64,000 nucleotides of DNA from Acephala macrosclerotiorum (GCA_014904845.1 MU119221.1:62001-126000), one strand, 5' to 3'. Positions 34,616 to 46,305 are shown, counted from the first letter of the stretch. The notes: generated by a model from the letters alone, not told the origin. Numbers and translations: made by a program.

Positions 34616-35096
34616 CAGTGACGCGTCATAAGTCTGAGCCATTTAAGCGAAACGCGCCCAAAACGCGTGAATCGCGACTTCAGCACTTTCAATAAAAACT
34701 ATAATCCTACTAATTAAATAATCTAAGCTTACGGTGCATAATAATTTGAAAGATAAGAAATCATTCTATCTCTTTAGAATTGTTCTAAAAGTTAAAGTTC
34801 TTAAATTATAATAGATTAAAATTACTTAACTGCGAGGCATCAGATTTCACACTCAAAATCGGCTGATTCTCGGCTTTTTTTCAGACCTTTAATTCGATGG
34901 AAGAGTCTACTCGCGCTATGCCCACACTCCGAAAACGCTCTACAGGCTTTGCTTAACTTTTTAAAACCTCTCTAGCGATAAAATTATTATATTTATATCC
35001 ATTGTGGTTCTAAAACTATTCAGCCTGGAAAAGGAGACAAAAGTGCCTTTTTTGGTGGGGTTTTCGCTTATGGCTCAGACTTATGAGCTAGTACTG
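34616..35096. mobile_element. 481-base MITE with TA target duplication
   Basis: The ends are inverted repeats. Both start CAGT, differ in the next six bases, then share TCATAAGTCTGAGCCAT and AAGCGAAA (with a two-base gap). TA flanks each end (34614-34615 and 35097-35098), as expected for Tc1/mariner-Fot1-pogo insertion. The inside is AT-rich and codes for nothing, so this is a non-autonomous element. It lies three bases beyond the stop codon of the GH3 gene. Confidence 0.8.
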
Positions 35097-35101
35097 TAGC
35101 T

Positions 35102-37676
35102 CTACACAGTCAAAATAGTCTTCGCCTTGAAATCCCTACTGCTCGCTCCAACATACACAATATAATCACCGCTCTCAATCTTCCAGTTCTGAGCACTGAC
35201 ATCCCATACGCTCAAATCCCTTCTCTTCAACTCAAAAGTAACAGTAGCACTCTCACCGGGCTGAATAGCGACCTTCTCAAACCCACGCAGCTGTCTCACT
35301 GGTTCATCGGCCGCATCTGGGAATGTGATATAGAGTTGTGCGACCTCAGCTCCGGCAAGGCTGCCGGTGTTCGAGATGCTGGTGGATACGGTAGCGACGA
35401 CATCCCAGAGATCCTCGCGTCCGCCGATAGCTAGGTCTCCAGTTGAGTACGCTTCAGCGAGCGCGGTGGTGTTTGGTGTTACGGTGACGGTGGAAGACTA
35501 GTTGAACGTGGTGTAGGAGAGACCGTATCCGAATGCGTATCGAGGGGTGACGTTGTATTTGTCGAAGTATTTGTAATCGATGTAATTCCCTTCGGAGTAA
35601 TCAAGCTCTAGGGATTGGGTGATCTGGGTGTTGGAGTCGTAGTCGGATTCGTTTTTGGCGATGGTGTGAATTAGTCTGCCTGAGGGGTTGACGGTGCCGA
35701 AGAGGACATCGTCGATGGCGTTTCCGGATTCTTGTCCGAGGGGTCCGCCGTAGATAACTCCGGTCACGTTCTCGTGGCTGATCCATTGATCGACCAAGCG
35801 CGGGCCTATCACTTGAAGTTAGCATGTATCGGACCTGGCCTGCAGATGGTGAGCATACCGGTAGTGTTAATGACGACAATGGTGTTGTTGCAGTTGTCTG
35901 CAACAGCGTTGACCAGCGCATCCTGAGTCGCATTGTAAAGTTCAGAGCGATCACCACCTTCACCTGACCATGCATTCAAGAAGCAAATGCAGACATCTGA
36001 GTTAGAAGCCACTCCGAGAGTGCTTTCAGCGAGCTCTGTTCCTGAACCTGACATGCCGCTGAAGGACGAGACAGTGGTGTCATTGAGCCACCATCTCAGC
36101 ATGAAACCATCAGTTGCGGCTCTTTCAATGAACTTCTGAACAGGCGTGGTGACATAGGCCAATGAACCCATAGCAGACCCACCAACTGTGCTCATGTGTC
36201 CCAGCATAGTTGGTCCAACGCCATTGTAAACAGTAAGTGCAGTGTTTGCACCAACAGATCGCTGAGCAGCATGGTAGCCGAAGATGCTGATTGATCTCTT
36301 GTCCTTCAGGGGAAGAGCGTTGTTTGTGTTTTTCAATAAAACAAGCGAGTTCGCAGCGTAGGATCGTGCCAGTGTGCTGTGGTTGCCGCGGACATCCACA
36401 TAGTCGGTGACGCCAGCTTTAGTGGGATACTCTTGGTCTTGGTTGTAATGGAAGTATCCCATCATGTTGCGGATAACCATGTCGTCGAGACGAGCGGTGG
36501 TGAAACTGCCGTTGGTCAAGCCGACGCCGAGAGTATCTTCACTCCAGTCCGAAGAGGAGCCGTAATCCATGCCGGCGTTCGCTGAATTGATACCGCTGTG
36601 TTGAGCACCGACGTCGGCATGTACGATTCCTAGCATGCCAAGCCTGCAGAGAATTAGTCATCCTCAGACAGGATACAGAATTAGGATGATCACTTACTCG
36701 GCCTTGAGGTATTTCCCCAGGAGGTCCTGACTCTCACATGAGTATGTGCCGTTGGCTTTGTTCATGGCACACCTAGATAAGGGGCGGTTAGCAATGATTC
36801 GATCGAGGTTGTTCAGGGAGATCCGGAACATTGACGTAGTCTGAGATGGGAACAGTATTTCCTTCTCAACACTTACATGGTACCAGCAACTCCGCTCTTC
36901 ACAGCGTCGTAGAACGGGGTCAGGTAAGTTTCGTGGAAGGCTTTGTCACCGATGGCAACGCTGTAAGATTCGGAGGAGTCATCGCTGGTCGCTGAGTTGC
37001 TGGTGGTGGTTGAGTTGGTGCTTTGTCTTGCTGAAATTGTGCTGGAGTTGCCGGAGGTGCTTGGTGGGCTTCCTCCGCCGAGTCCACCGCCTCCCCCAGC
37101 GCTGCTCCCGCTTCCGTCACGATTCGTCTCTTGCTCGTTCATGATGAAATGTTTGGAACTCGGAATGACGCCAGCACTGGCCATTCCTTTGACAAAGTTG
37201 CCGCCCATGGCACCATTGAGATGAGAGTCAGCGCCATAAGTCTCTCCGGTCCGACCGCACCAAGCCGAACGTCCCAAGGGCTCGAGGGTGGGTGCATAGG
37301 CAAGATTGATACCCTTGCCGCGAAACTCTGCGCCAAGAGCGCTACCTTGACCAAGAATAGCGTCCTTGTCCCACGTCATCGCCATAGCAGCTCCTGCAGG
37401 CCAAGTCGTGACATAGAAGTAGGTGAGAGGGTTGGTTGATGAGTCCAACATAGCCAACGGGCTGAAGTTGCCTCCACTTCCACCTGTGATGATGGACAGC
37501 TTCTCGGTTGTGTTCAAAGTCTGGACAAGGGCGTAGGCCTTGTCATAAGCTGCTTGCCAGTCGCCAAGCTTGATGGTACCTGAGCTTAGCAGCTGTGCTG
37601 TGTAGTTGGCCGATGCATCTCCCAGAGCACCCACTCCGAAGAGCAGAGTCAGAAGAGGAGTGGCTGCTGGTCGCAT
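35102..37676 (-). CDS. GH3 beta-glucosidase, broken by an in-frame TAG
   Basis: Secreted family-3 glycoside hydrolase that releases glucose from cello-oligosaccharides. Exons 36877-37676, 36698-36772, 35859-36643, 35102-35811. A signal peptide ([19 protein letters not shown]) begins at 37676; the TIM-barrel half has [20 protein letters not shown] and [14 protein letters not shown]; the expected nucleophile is Asp302 in [10 protein letters not shown]; a Ser/Thr/Gly-rich low-complexity insert sits before it. The second alpha/beta domain follows, then [15 protein letters not shown] and a TAG at codon 658 (35498-35500). The same frame runs on for 131 more codons as a normal fibronectin-III-like domain ([27 protein letters not shown]) to the true stop. 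Either the protein is truncated before that domain or the gene is dying. Confidence 0.85.
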
Positions 37677-38982
37677 GTTTTCGGCTAAAAGCAAAATGCA
37701 AAAGAATGTTGAGATACAAGAACGGATGACTAAGAATTAATGAGACGCCCAAAAGGATGAAGGGAACGATGGAGAGACAGAACACACTCAAGATTAGGAT
37801 ACAACCTTCCTTTAATACAAAGCCATTTCTTGGAGCATTGAAGCGCTCTAAACAGAAGGCCGAGAACCGGGACTCGCCTCAACCTGTAGCTCAAACCGAT
37901 GACGACGACGACGACAGTCTCCATAAACAAATTTCCCTGGTTGACGGTATGGATCCTGATCTGATTCAATCTGGTGATCTGCAAAACATTCTTCCTATGT
38001 CAATGGGCTCTATGGCGAGGGCTCTGCACCCACAGACAGGGTTATGTTCAAGCGCTGGAATTTAAGGACTGACGGCTTGATCAATACCTAGATGCCCACT
38101 TAGGACTCACCAGAAAGGTGAATAAAGGCCGGAAATGCTTTTCGCTTAAAAGACATGTCCCATCACCCCTAGCAAGCCACGAGGTGCTCCACTCAAATGG
38201 AAAAGAGATTTGGCTCTGCCAAGCTTTCGATTAGTAAGATGAATAAGTATTTGCCCGATGACAGCACAGATGCAAACTTCTGTCGAAACAAAACGTGGCG
38301 TGGGGGAGGGATTTCAAGTTTGTCGCCCACTCTTGAAGAGGTGTGGCGGCGGACCTGCAGACGCGGCCTCATCCATGAACTCCAGCAACTCCACACGCTG
38401 AAAGTCATTAACCTTGACTGTGCCGTAGAACTGCCGCTGCTAGTATAGTAACCCTAATATCTTGTCGTCGTTGCTATCGTAGCCGCATTGCTCTTGTACG
38501 ACGTGGTTTTGGAGAAAATGAAATGGCGAGAAGAATGTTTGTAGAAAGCAAGGAGAAAGGAGAAAGGAGAAAGGAGAAAGTCAGAGGAGGTGGGGTTCGA
38601 GTCTTGGCATGGTATTTTCAGCCTTTCCTAAAGTAGCCTAGTCCGAATCAGGTCTCAGCAACCTCGTTGTCTACTTTGCTTCCGTACCATCCGGTTTTGA
38701 TTACCTATCTGATGGCGATGGCGGCAGTATATGCGACGGCAACTCGAAGTTGGGTCAAGCGGTGCAGGAGAAGCCTCCCTCCGTGCCCGATTGACAGGCC
38801 TTCCCAACAGCTGAGTGTTCCAGAATTCGTGGAAGCTGCTAACTTGACGCACCCTAGGCACGCGGGTCTCCAGTACGAATGACCTTTGTGTTGCTGGACA
38901 TTCGAGATTGTCAAGTTTGAATCTTGAGGGTCCCACGGTCGTCGACACCAAGTCCTCTGCTCGCTCCCACTTTCGAACTACA
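37677..38982. other. Upstream of GH3, no supported gene
   Basis: Includes the GH3 promoter; a TTTTAG acceptor just before its ATG hints at a 5' UTR intron. Otherwise no conserved frame on either strand. Confidence 0.4.
38552..38580 (+). repeat. (GGAGAAA)4 tandem repeat
   Basis: Four perfect seven-base units plus one base. Purine-rich, intergenic. Confidence 0.85.
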
Positions 38983-39870
38983 ATGTCGATTCGACTCCGT
39001 CCTGTCAACGAACCAATATTCAAGATCAACGACAGCTCCTGGGTGGTTGGAGGAAGAATCCTTCTCTCTCTACAATGTTCGCCCTCGTCTACATCTTCAT
39101 GGAGTGACAGCAAAGGATCATTTTAAGTAGTTTCCAAACCCCCGTACCCATTACCGCCATATCGACCACTATTAGCCACGACCCATATTGAGAAGTTACA
39201 TGATGTTAGGGGAGTGTCAGCAGCTTGGAGAATCGGCGACGCCTTCTGCAAAGTCAAATCTTGGACCCGGACGAAACACGAGAATATGTTATGTTAGAAT
39301 ATCTCTACGACAATAAAGGACCCTCGAGCTTTGCGATTCCAGAAGTGTACTATTATGCAGAACACGATGGGAGATATTACTTTCTCGGAGGATTGCTTGG
39401 CTAGACTCTCGGTGAGGCGTGGCCTGCCATGGACGAAGCAACGAAGCAACACTATGTTTCCCAAGTTGCCCACATCTGTAAGGAGCTTGCTGTATGGCAT
39501 GGCGATTGCGTTAGTGGTGTTGATGGTCGCCGCTTGTCAGACTTGTATCTTATCCGAAATCGGCTTCCTAAGGATTGTAGCCCTCGAAATCTTTTGTCGA
39601 ATTGAGAGGCTGTAGGATGGATTCCTCTATATTCATCTTCTACTACTGCGACTGGGGACCTGGGAACATAATGAAGAATTCCGCGGAACACTCAGCAGGT
39701 ATTGATTAGGAAACAGCTGGGTTTGTCCCCAAGGAATGGATAAGGACCAAGTTTTGGATTTCGGGTGGACTGGATCTGGATGGCGGTGACCAAGACGAGA
39801 GAGTAGCTTGGAGGAGGCGCGTTCAAAGGCAACTAGGTGAGGATGGATTTTCCGATGTCGCAGAACGTTG
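38983..39870 (+). pseudogene. Decayed aminoglycoside-phosphotransferase-like gene
   Basis: Remnant of the fungal APH/choline-kinase-like phosphotransferase family. Readable blocks, in order: MSIRLRPVNEPIFKINDSSW, AAWRIGDAFCKVK, DPDETREYVMLEYLYDNKG, GRYYFLGGLLG, YVSQVAHICKELAVWHGD, FYYCDWGPGNI (the HxDxxxxN-like catalytic loop, here Cys for His as YYCD), and ETAGFVPKEWIRTKFW. Stops interrupt it after SKGSF, at LLG-stop-TLGEAW and at ID-stop-ETAGF (the family has Trp there), and at least two frameshifts lie between the blocks. No intron with good signals rescues them all. Function of an intact member would be phosphorylation of a small molecule; this copy cannot make a full protein. Confidence 0.7.
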
Positions 39871-40836
39871 AATGATGTGGTGAAGGAATGAGGTTTGACT
39901 CCTGAATGCCCTCCCTTCGGGGAAGTGAATATCTGGTGATCATCTATCATCTGCAATGTTTCATCTTCTCCGTTTGTTTGTGTTGGAGACAATCGGCTTT
40001 AATATCTACTATATCCTGTTGTTCTTCATCAGTTTGGACACCGAAGCTTGCAGTTACCTCTTAACTCCTGCTCGTTCGTTCCTTTGCGCCTTCTTAGTAC
40101 TGTTGTTTAAATGTTTTTAGTAAACCTCAAGCAAGCCTAGGCGATTGGGTTCCGCTCTTATATCTTGCAAGAGAACGCCGGTACGGTTGTGGGGTTCTCG
40201 AGACGGTATCACAGGACCAGACTTTTTGGAAATCTCGCGCATGACCGATTTCTTGTTGCTTTGTCCTACGATTCCCCAGCTTGTTCACCTTTTCTTCTCG
40301 AAAACAGTCAGTCCCTGCATCACCAGCATCTCAGCAATAGTATCAGCTGGCTTCTAATGCGCTCGAATCTCTCCTCTCAGCTCGAGTTGCTCGATGCGAT
40401 GGCTGCGCCGTATCCTGGGGAGAGATCTGGTGACTTAGTCATAAGTTGGTCAACCTTGGTGATACTCAATGTATCAACTATGTACCTATAATTGGCGGAG
40501 TCATGTATTGTTTGACGAAAACAGCCAGCTAGTTCTGGGCAAATGCCCGATGCAGTGATCAAGCTCGTTTCATTGGATGCGTCGTGTACAGTATTGTTTG
40601 GGGTCCGGCCCCCAGTTCTCTACATTTCTGGTCAACAGAACACTTAGCGAGTACAACGATACCAGTGCCTATATTTCAGCTCATCCTCATTATTGATAGT
40701 TCTCCCCTTTCAAATAGACGCGCCGGAATAAAAGATTTGTTTACAGGCAGGTACCCACAAGAAGACCGTGAATACATTGGTGAAGGTGTTTGTTGCAAGA
40801 GAAACTCTTCCAAGAAACATCACCCTTCGGATCAAC
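39871..40836. other. Intergenic, upstream of the desaturase
   Basis: No gene recognised. A 108-codon plus-strand frame at 40165 has no known domain. Confidence 0.4.
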
Positions 40837-42755
40837 ATGACGACTCCTATTCTAGAAGGCGATCAGAGCTTTACGATAGAGCAACTAAGATTGGCAGCAA
40901 GCTTGAAGAAAGCCTGGGTCGCAATACGAGGCAAGGTTAGAAAATCTCGAATTGTGGTGCGACAAACTTGATGCTAAAATGCATTCAGGTCTACGATGTG
41001 ACAGAATTTGCAGCTCGGCACCCCGGTGGGAAAGACTTCCTGATGGCAACAGTGGGAAGAGATGCAACCGCTATGTTCGAGTCTTTGCATGACCCCAAAG
41101 CAATCACGGTGCTCGCGTAAGTTTACCTCAACCCCCACCATTCGGCCATGATTCAAGAGCCGGCTGACGTACGAAACAGAAAACGACAATTGGGAGCGTT
41201 GATTGACACCGACATGCCGCAGTACCCAACCCAGACTCCCTTTCAACGAGAATTGAGAAAGGTTAGAGACATGAAATTTTCACCGGTATAAAATTCACAT
41301 AACTGACTTCTCAGAACGTTACAGATTACTTCAAGCTGATTGGCAAGGACCCTAGGAGTGCCCCGTGGATGATGGTTCCTTATGCAATTAGCATTGGGTC
41401 CTACTTCGTATCGTATGGCATCATGTTCTCGCCAACGATTTGTCAACAGTCCACAACTTTACCTTGGATCGCAGCGCTAATCCATGGCTGGAGCTCGGCG
41501 ATGATCGGGTTGTATCTTCTCCATGACGGCTGTCACGCAAGTTTTACTCGAAGTCCATTAGTATGGGACATCATGAGAAGAGTTTCCGACTTGCTGACAG
41601 GCCTGAGCAGCCACCTATGGATCCATGAACACGGTAAGCATTCTTCGAGTAGCTCAAGACTTCTGCCTGACTACTCTACAGTTCTGGGTCATCATCCCTT
41701 TACCAATGTCGTGGGTGTTGATCCGGACGTCCTGTCTTCAGCAGCCAATCCTGGAATCATCAGGTTTCATGAATCACAATCTTGGTTGTCTGTCTATTCT
41801 TGGCAATCTTATTACATTTTCCCTCTGTATGCCCAAGCAGCTTTCAAACGACACATTAGTGAATGGCATCAACTTTTTGTCGGTCAAAAATTCAAGAACA
41901 TATCTATCAACCCACTTCCCTTGAAAGAATATCTGTGGGGCGGCGCGTCATTTGTTGGTCTTCCCTTGCCCTCTTCCTTACGATGAAGAATCGATGATAC
42001 TGACTCCATCTTTCAGTTGAGCTTTGTCCTGCTTCGCCTTGTAATCCCATGTTACTTCCTCAAGTTCAGTCTTCTGCGGATCTTCTTAACTTACGCCTGC
42101 TGCAACAATTTCTGGTCATTGTACCTCACATTTGTCTTCCAGGCAAGTCACGTTACCGACGAAGTCACCTGGCCCAAACCCGATTCAGGGAATCAAATGC
42201 AAGATTGGGCAAAACGTATGTTCCGTTCCCCGCTCTTTTCTTGGAAATTTCTCTAAAGCTTGACTCCCGAGAGATCTGTTAAACAGCCCAACTCACCTTT
42301 TCATAGTGCAGATCGAATCATCCATGGATTTTGCCCATGGAAGCTGGTTCACAACATTCATGGTCGGATCGCTGAATTATCAAGCTGTCCATCATCTGCT
42401 TCCCTATGTATGTCTTTCTAATTCTCCGTCTTATCCATCCCATGACTGAGCGGTAAATCCAAGGTTTCACAATACTATTACCCTGCCCTCGCTCCAATTG
42501 TGCAGCAAATATGCGCAAAACACAACGTCAAGTACAATCTTCGAGGCACATTGTATGAAGCCATAGCTCTGCACATACGAAGACTTGCCAAGTTTGGTAT
42601 AAACCCAGGTCAGTCGCCATGAATTTCCTAAGTTCGCTTGGGATTTCTAACAAGCTTGTTGGCTAGAATCTTCCACAAGAGACAATGATGAGAAGGAAGT
42701 CGTTCACGAGACGAAAATTCCGCGGCATGTTGGGGAGATCAAGGCTATGCTCTAG
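40837..42755 (+). CDS. Cytochrome b5-fused front-end desaturase
   Basis: A 477-residue membrane desaturase with its own electron donor. Exons: 40837-40935, 40989-41116, 41180-41261, 41315-41633, 41682-41953, 42017-42215, 42307-42407, 42464-42608, 42667-42755. The N-terminal cytochrome b5 domain has the heme motif HPGG (44-47). The desaturase domain has all three histidine boxes: HDGCH (173-177), HVLGHH (209-214) and QAVHH (392-396), where Gln replaces the first His, the hallmark of front-end desaturases (delta-5, delta-6 and delta-8-sphingolipid types). Hydrophobic pairs flank the boxes. Which chain and position it desaturates cannot be told; the b5 part is unlike the usual fungal delta-8 sphingolipid enzyme as I know it. 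It acts in the ER membrane by family knowledge. Confidence 0.9.
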
Positions 42756-42997
42756 AAGTGTATGAATGTTGAAGATCTTATTTCGGTCTTTTTTTTTTCT
42801 TATGATGTAACAATACATATATCGACTCGCAAGAACAAACACAGCCCTTTCAATCTTCTAGTCTGGCCTCGACATTCTTGGCACGCCTTCGCTCAGTACC
42901 TATAAGTACGCTTTCCTTAGCCAATATCAAGATGCCTCAGTGTGGCCTGCCTCTTCGATTGTCCTGTTAAGGCCAGGATATCGAAAAACCGAACAAA

Positions 42998-43767
42998 TCA
43001 AAAGTATGCTATCGTCCTAATCTCAATACTCTCACGTATAGGCGCATCCGGCGGCGAAGTCGGATCCTCAAAAGCCGTATGACCAACAAAGCGAGCACGA
43101 CCATCAGTCTCAGACTCATACGTCTTCAACAGAATAACCTGATCTGGCGTCATCTTCGGGAAATACCACCACTTATGATTCGGCGAATAGCGCATCACGT
43201 AGTTCTCACCGTTTCGATCGCGGTACCGGAGATGAAGCTTGAAGAAGTCTTCCTGTGGTGCAGAAGTTACATCACACATTGCCAGCGGACGCTCTTCGAC
43301 GGTACGGTTGATGGGTTTCCAGACGTTAAAGAAGGCGACTCGACGAGAGAGGAGATCTTCGGCCTCGTCTGCGAGGAGTTGGCGGACGCGAATTGGGCCG
43401 GATTCGGATGTGTAGTCGCAGTGCACCAGCATTACGGGAGCTCGTTGAGAAGTGTTCGTTTCTTGGGTCAGCTTTTTGGCTTGGTTCACTTTGGATCTGA
43501 TCGTATGATCGAATATGAGTACACGCTTCGCACCGGTTGTCTTCTTCAGGAAGTCGACAACCTCGGGGTAGAATGAGGCTCGTACCCTTTCGTCGTCCTC
43601 CCAGCCATCATATCCGGTCTTGAAATCGTGGAAGGAGAACCCATGCTTGTCCGCCGAGAACGATTTCGCGCGGTGCCAACCATCGGCAATTGCCATCTGA
43701 TGAGGATCATCGCCTGGCTCATGGATATCCTTTGCAGCTTCAGTCTCGTAGAAGTATATTTCGATGA
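42998..43767 (-). pseudogene. CmcJ/AsaB-like oxidoreductase, N-terminus cut off
   Basis: Member of the fungal CmcJ/NvfI (AsaB) family, Fe/2-oxoglutarate-like hydroxylases or desaturases often found in secondary-metabolite clusters. Seen: MAIADGWHRAKSFSADKHGF, GAKRVLIFDHTIR, RAPVMLVHCDYTSESGP, FFNVWKPI and WWYFPKMTPDQVILLKTYES, all family blocks, ending TIAYF. Upstream of that Met the frame continues as YFYETEAAKDIHEPGDDPHQ, which is also family-like, and then at about 43768 runs straight into the AT-rich block. The first 40-60 residues usual for the family, including a start codon, are missing. An ATG at 43696 could start a shortened protein, so some activity cannot be excluded. Confidence 0.72.
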
Positions 43768-43770
43768 GTT

Positions 43771-45760
43771 TTAATATAATTTTTAATTAAATAAAATAAA
43801 ATTAATATTAAAAAATATATTATTATATTATTAATTTTATTATTTTATATATAATAATATTATATAAATAAATTATAATAATTAAATATAAAAATGAAAA
43901 TAATAAAAATAAATTTTTTATTATAAAAACGTTTCTATTTTTAATATTAAAAATTTATTAATTTATTATAATATATTTAATATATAATTTTAATATTTTA
44001 TATATAAATAAATTTTTATTTTTATAATATTATTTATTTATTTAAAAATCTAAATTAATTTTTAAATATTAATTATTAATTAAATTTAAATTTATAATAT
44101 TTAAAAAATTAATATTAAATTTTTTTTTATATATATAATATTAATATTTTAATAATAAACGATTTTATTTAAATTTAATTAATTTATTAAAATTTATTAT
44201 TATTATATAATTTCAAAATAATATATAATCGTTTTAATAAAAAATATTAAAATTTCGATTTATATACGATTATATTACGTTTATAATTATAATATATTAA
44301 TTAATTCAAATTATATAAAACTTATAAATAAATTAAAACTCAATTAAATATTATTAAATTTCAAATTTTAAACGATTTTGTTACGAGAAGCTCTGCTTCT
44401 CTACACATTGGTGCCTCGGGCACCAGTCTAGTCACGTGTCACGGACTATATAGTCCGTGGTAGCACTCCTTAGTTGAATCAAGCTCTCTACTACTACTGC
44501 AGTATCACCATATATGCGTGACAGATTTATTAATTCGTTATTTCGTAAATTAATAAAAATAATAATTATAAAACTTTTAAATACGTTTTTATTTTAAATA
44601 TTAAAATTTTAAACTGTAAAAACATTAAAAAATCTTATTTTAATTACGTAGTTTTTAATAAAAATTTTAAAAAATAATTTTTTAATAAATTCTTTTTTAT
44701 AATTACTTAAATTAATCGTAATAATTAAATATAAAACGAAAATTCCAAAGAATATTTTTTTAATATAAATTAAAACTTTATTAAAAAAAATACGTTTTTA
44801 TTTTAAATATTTAAATATTAATATATTAAAATTTTATTTTTATTAATTTTATATTTTAATTTTTTAATATAATATTTTTTTTTTTTTAAAATTCGCGTTT
44901 TTAATAATTTAAATCGAAAAATTAATTATAAAATAATTGTTTTATATTTCGATTTATTCGAAAATTAAAAAAAAAATTATAAATAATAAATCGATAATTA
45001 TATTATTAATATAAGCTTATTAAAATTATTTTACACAAAATTTAATATTTAAATTAATTTTTTAAATTTTTTTTTTATATATTATTTTGAATTTAAAATT
45101 TTTATTTTTATTTTTAAAAAAATATTTTCGAAAATTATTATATTATTAAAAATTAAAAAATAAAATAAAAATTATTATATAATATATTAAATCGATTATA
45201 AATTTATTAAATAAATTCGAATAAATTTAATATTAATAATAAATTAAATTTTTTTTTAATTTTTCATTTAATTAATAAAAATAAATTTAAAAATTTTATA
45301 TTTGAAAAATATAATATATAATAATATTTTTTTTTAATTAATTTTTATAATCGAATAATAAATATATATAATTATATATATTATAAAAAAATAATTAATA
45401 ATATTTTTATTAATTTTATAATTATATAATTTTTTAAAAAAATTTTTAATATAAAATTTTATTAAAAATACGTTTTTATTTAAAATATTAAAAAATTTTA
45501 ATTTTTTAATTTTAAAATTATATATTAAATAAAATAATTTAAATTAATTAAATCGATTATAATAATTTAATATAATTTTTTTTTTAATAATATAAAATTT
45601 TATAATAAAATTTTTTTTATTTTAAATATTTAAATTAATTTAAAATTTAAAATAAAAATAAATTATTAAAATTAAAAATTTTATAATTTTTCGTAAAAAC
45701 GTTTTTATAAAACTTACAAAAATTATTTATAATTATAAATTTTAAACTAAGAGAAAAAAA
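43771..45760. repeat. AT-rich, RIP-like block of about 2 kb
   Basis: Almost pure A and T, with no coding frame. By eye about thirty of the few remaining C bases sit in CpG, far more than chance at this base content, as if all other C had been converted to T on both strands. This is the state expected of an old repeat heavily mutated by RIP. What the source repeat was cannot be seen. A 140-base island of normal composition lies inside (about 44383-44524). Confidence 0.75.
44385..44459. other. Three perfect hairpins inside the AT-rich block
   Basis: GAGAAGC-TCT-GCTTCTC (44385-44401), GGTGCC-TCG-GGCACC (44410-44424) and a 20-base perfect palindrome with half-site CACGGACTAT (44440-44459). Between the second and third lies AGTCTAGTCACGTG. 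The island is not mutated like its surroundings. Confidence 0.85.
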
Positions 45761-46305
45761 AAAGGTTTAAAATGCAAAGCGGGATTTATGTGGCGATCCC
45801 ACTAGCGTAGTAGTCACGTGTGCAGTCACGTGACATGTACCGAATCCTCGCTTACGAAAATGGACAGATTCCGATGCCGCGGGCCTTCGTAAGTATAGCG
45901 TTCTTCTAGAAATTTCCATGACCACCACGTGCCTGCTTGAGCTGGCACTCAATCGTTCCCATCCTCCATCACCGCAGTAAGTAATGAGCGACCGCGAACA
46001 TATGATGCCATATCAAAACGTAGTAAAGTCCCTCTCTCTACCCTCTATCATCGTGTACATAGGCGACATTCAAAAGCACAGAAGGCCCAAGGCCAACAGT
46101 ATCTCACTATGTCGGAAGAAAAAGCCCTCGAAAAGTTTTTAAAACTAATGTCTGAGCTCGGAAATCCTGTGCGAATAAAGTTTTTACCTTCACTAGCCTT
46201 TACGTTGCGGGAACATTCTATGGTGAAGCTCTATGAATTGCGGAATCGGCTTCCGAATTTCTCTGACTTGGTTATTCTGTGGACTCCAAACCACTACATA
46301 GCCTG
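45761..46305. other. Spacer between AT-rich block and next gene
   Basis: Begins with two GTCACGTG sites (near 45813 and 45825). A 66-codon plus-strand frame at 46109 ends beside the stop of the next gene; its wording vaguely recalls mobile-element proteins but is too short to call. Confidence 0.4.

Noticed and set aside
35498..35500. TAG in the GH3 gene as part of an intron or a programmed readthrough site
   Set aside because: No donor and acceptor pair of sensible length surrounds it, and the context TAG-TCT is not a known readthrough signal.
43771..45760. AT-rich block as an inserted piece of mitochondrial DNA
   Set aside because: No mitochondrial gene fragment is readable and the CpG pattern fits nuclear C-to-T mutation better; the hairpins alone do not prove it.
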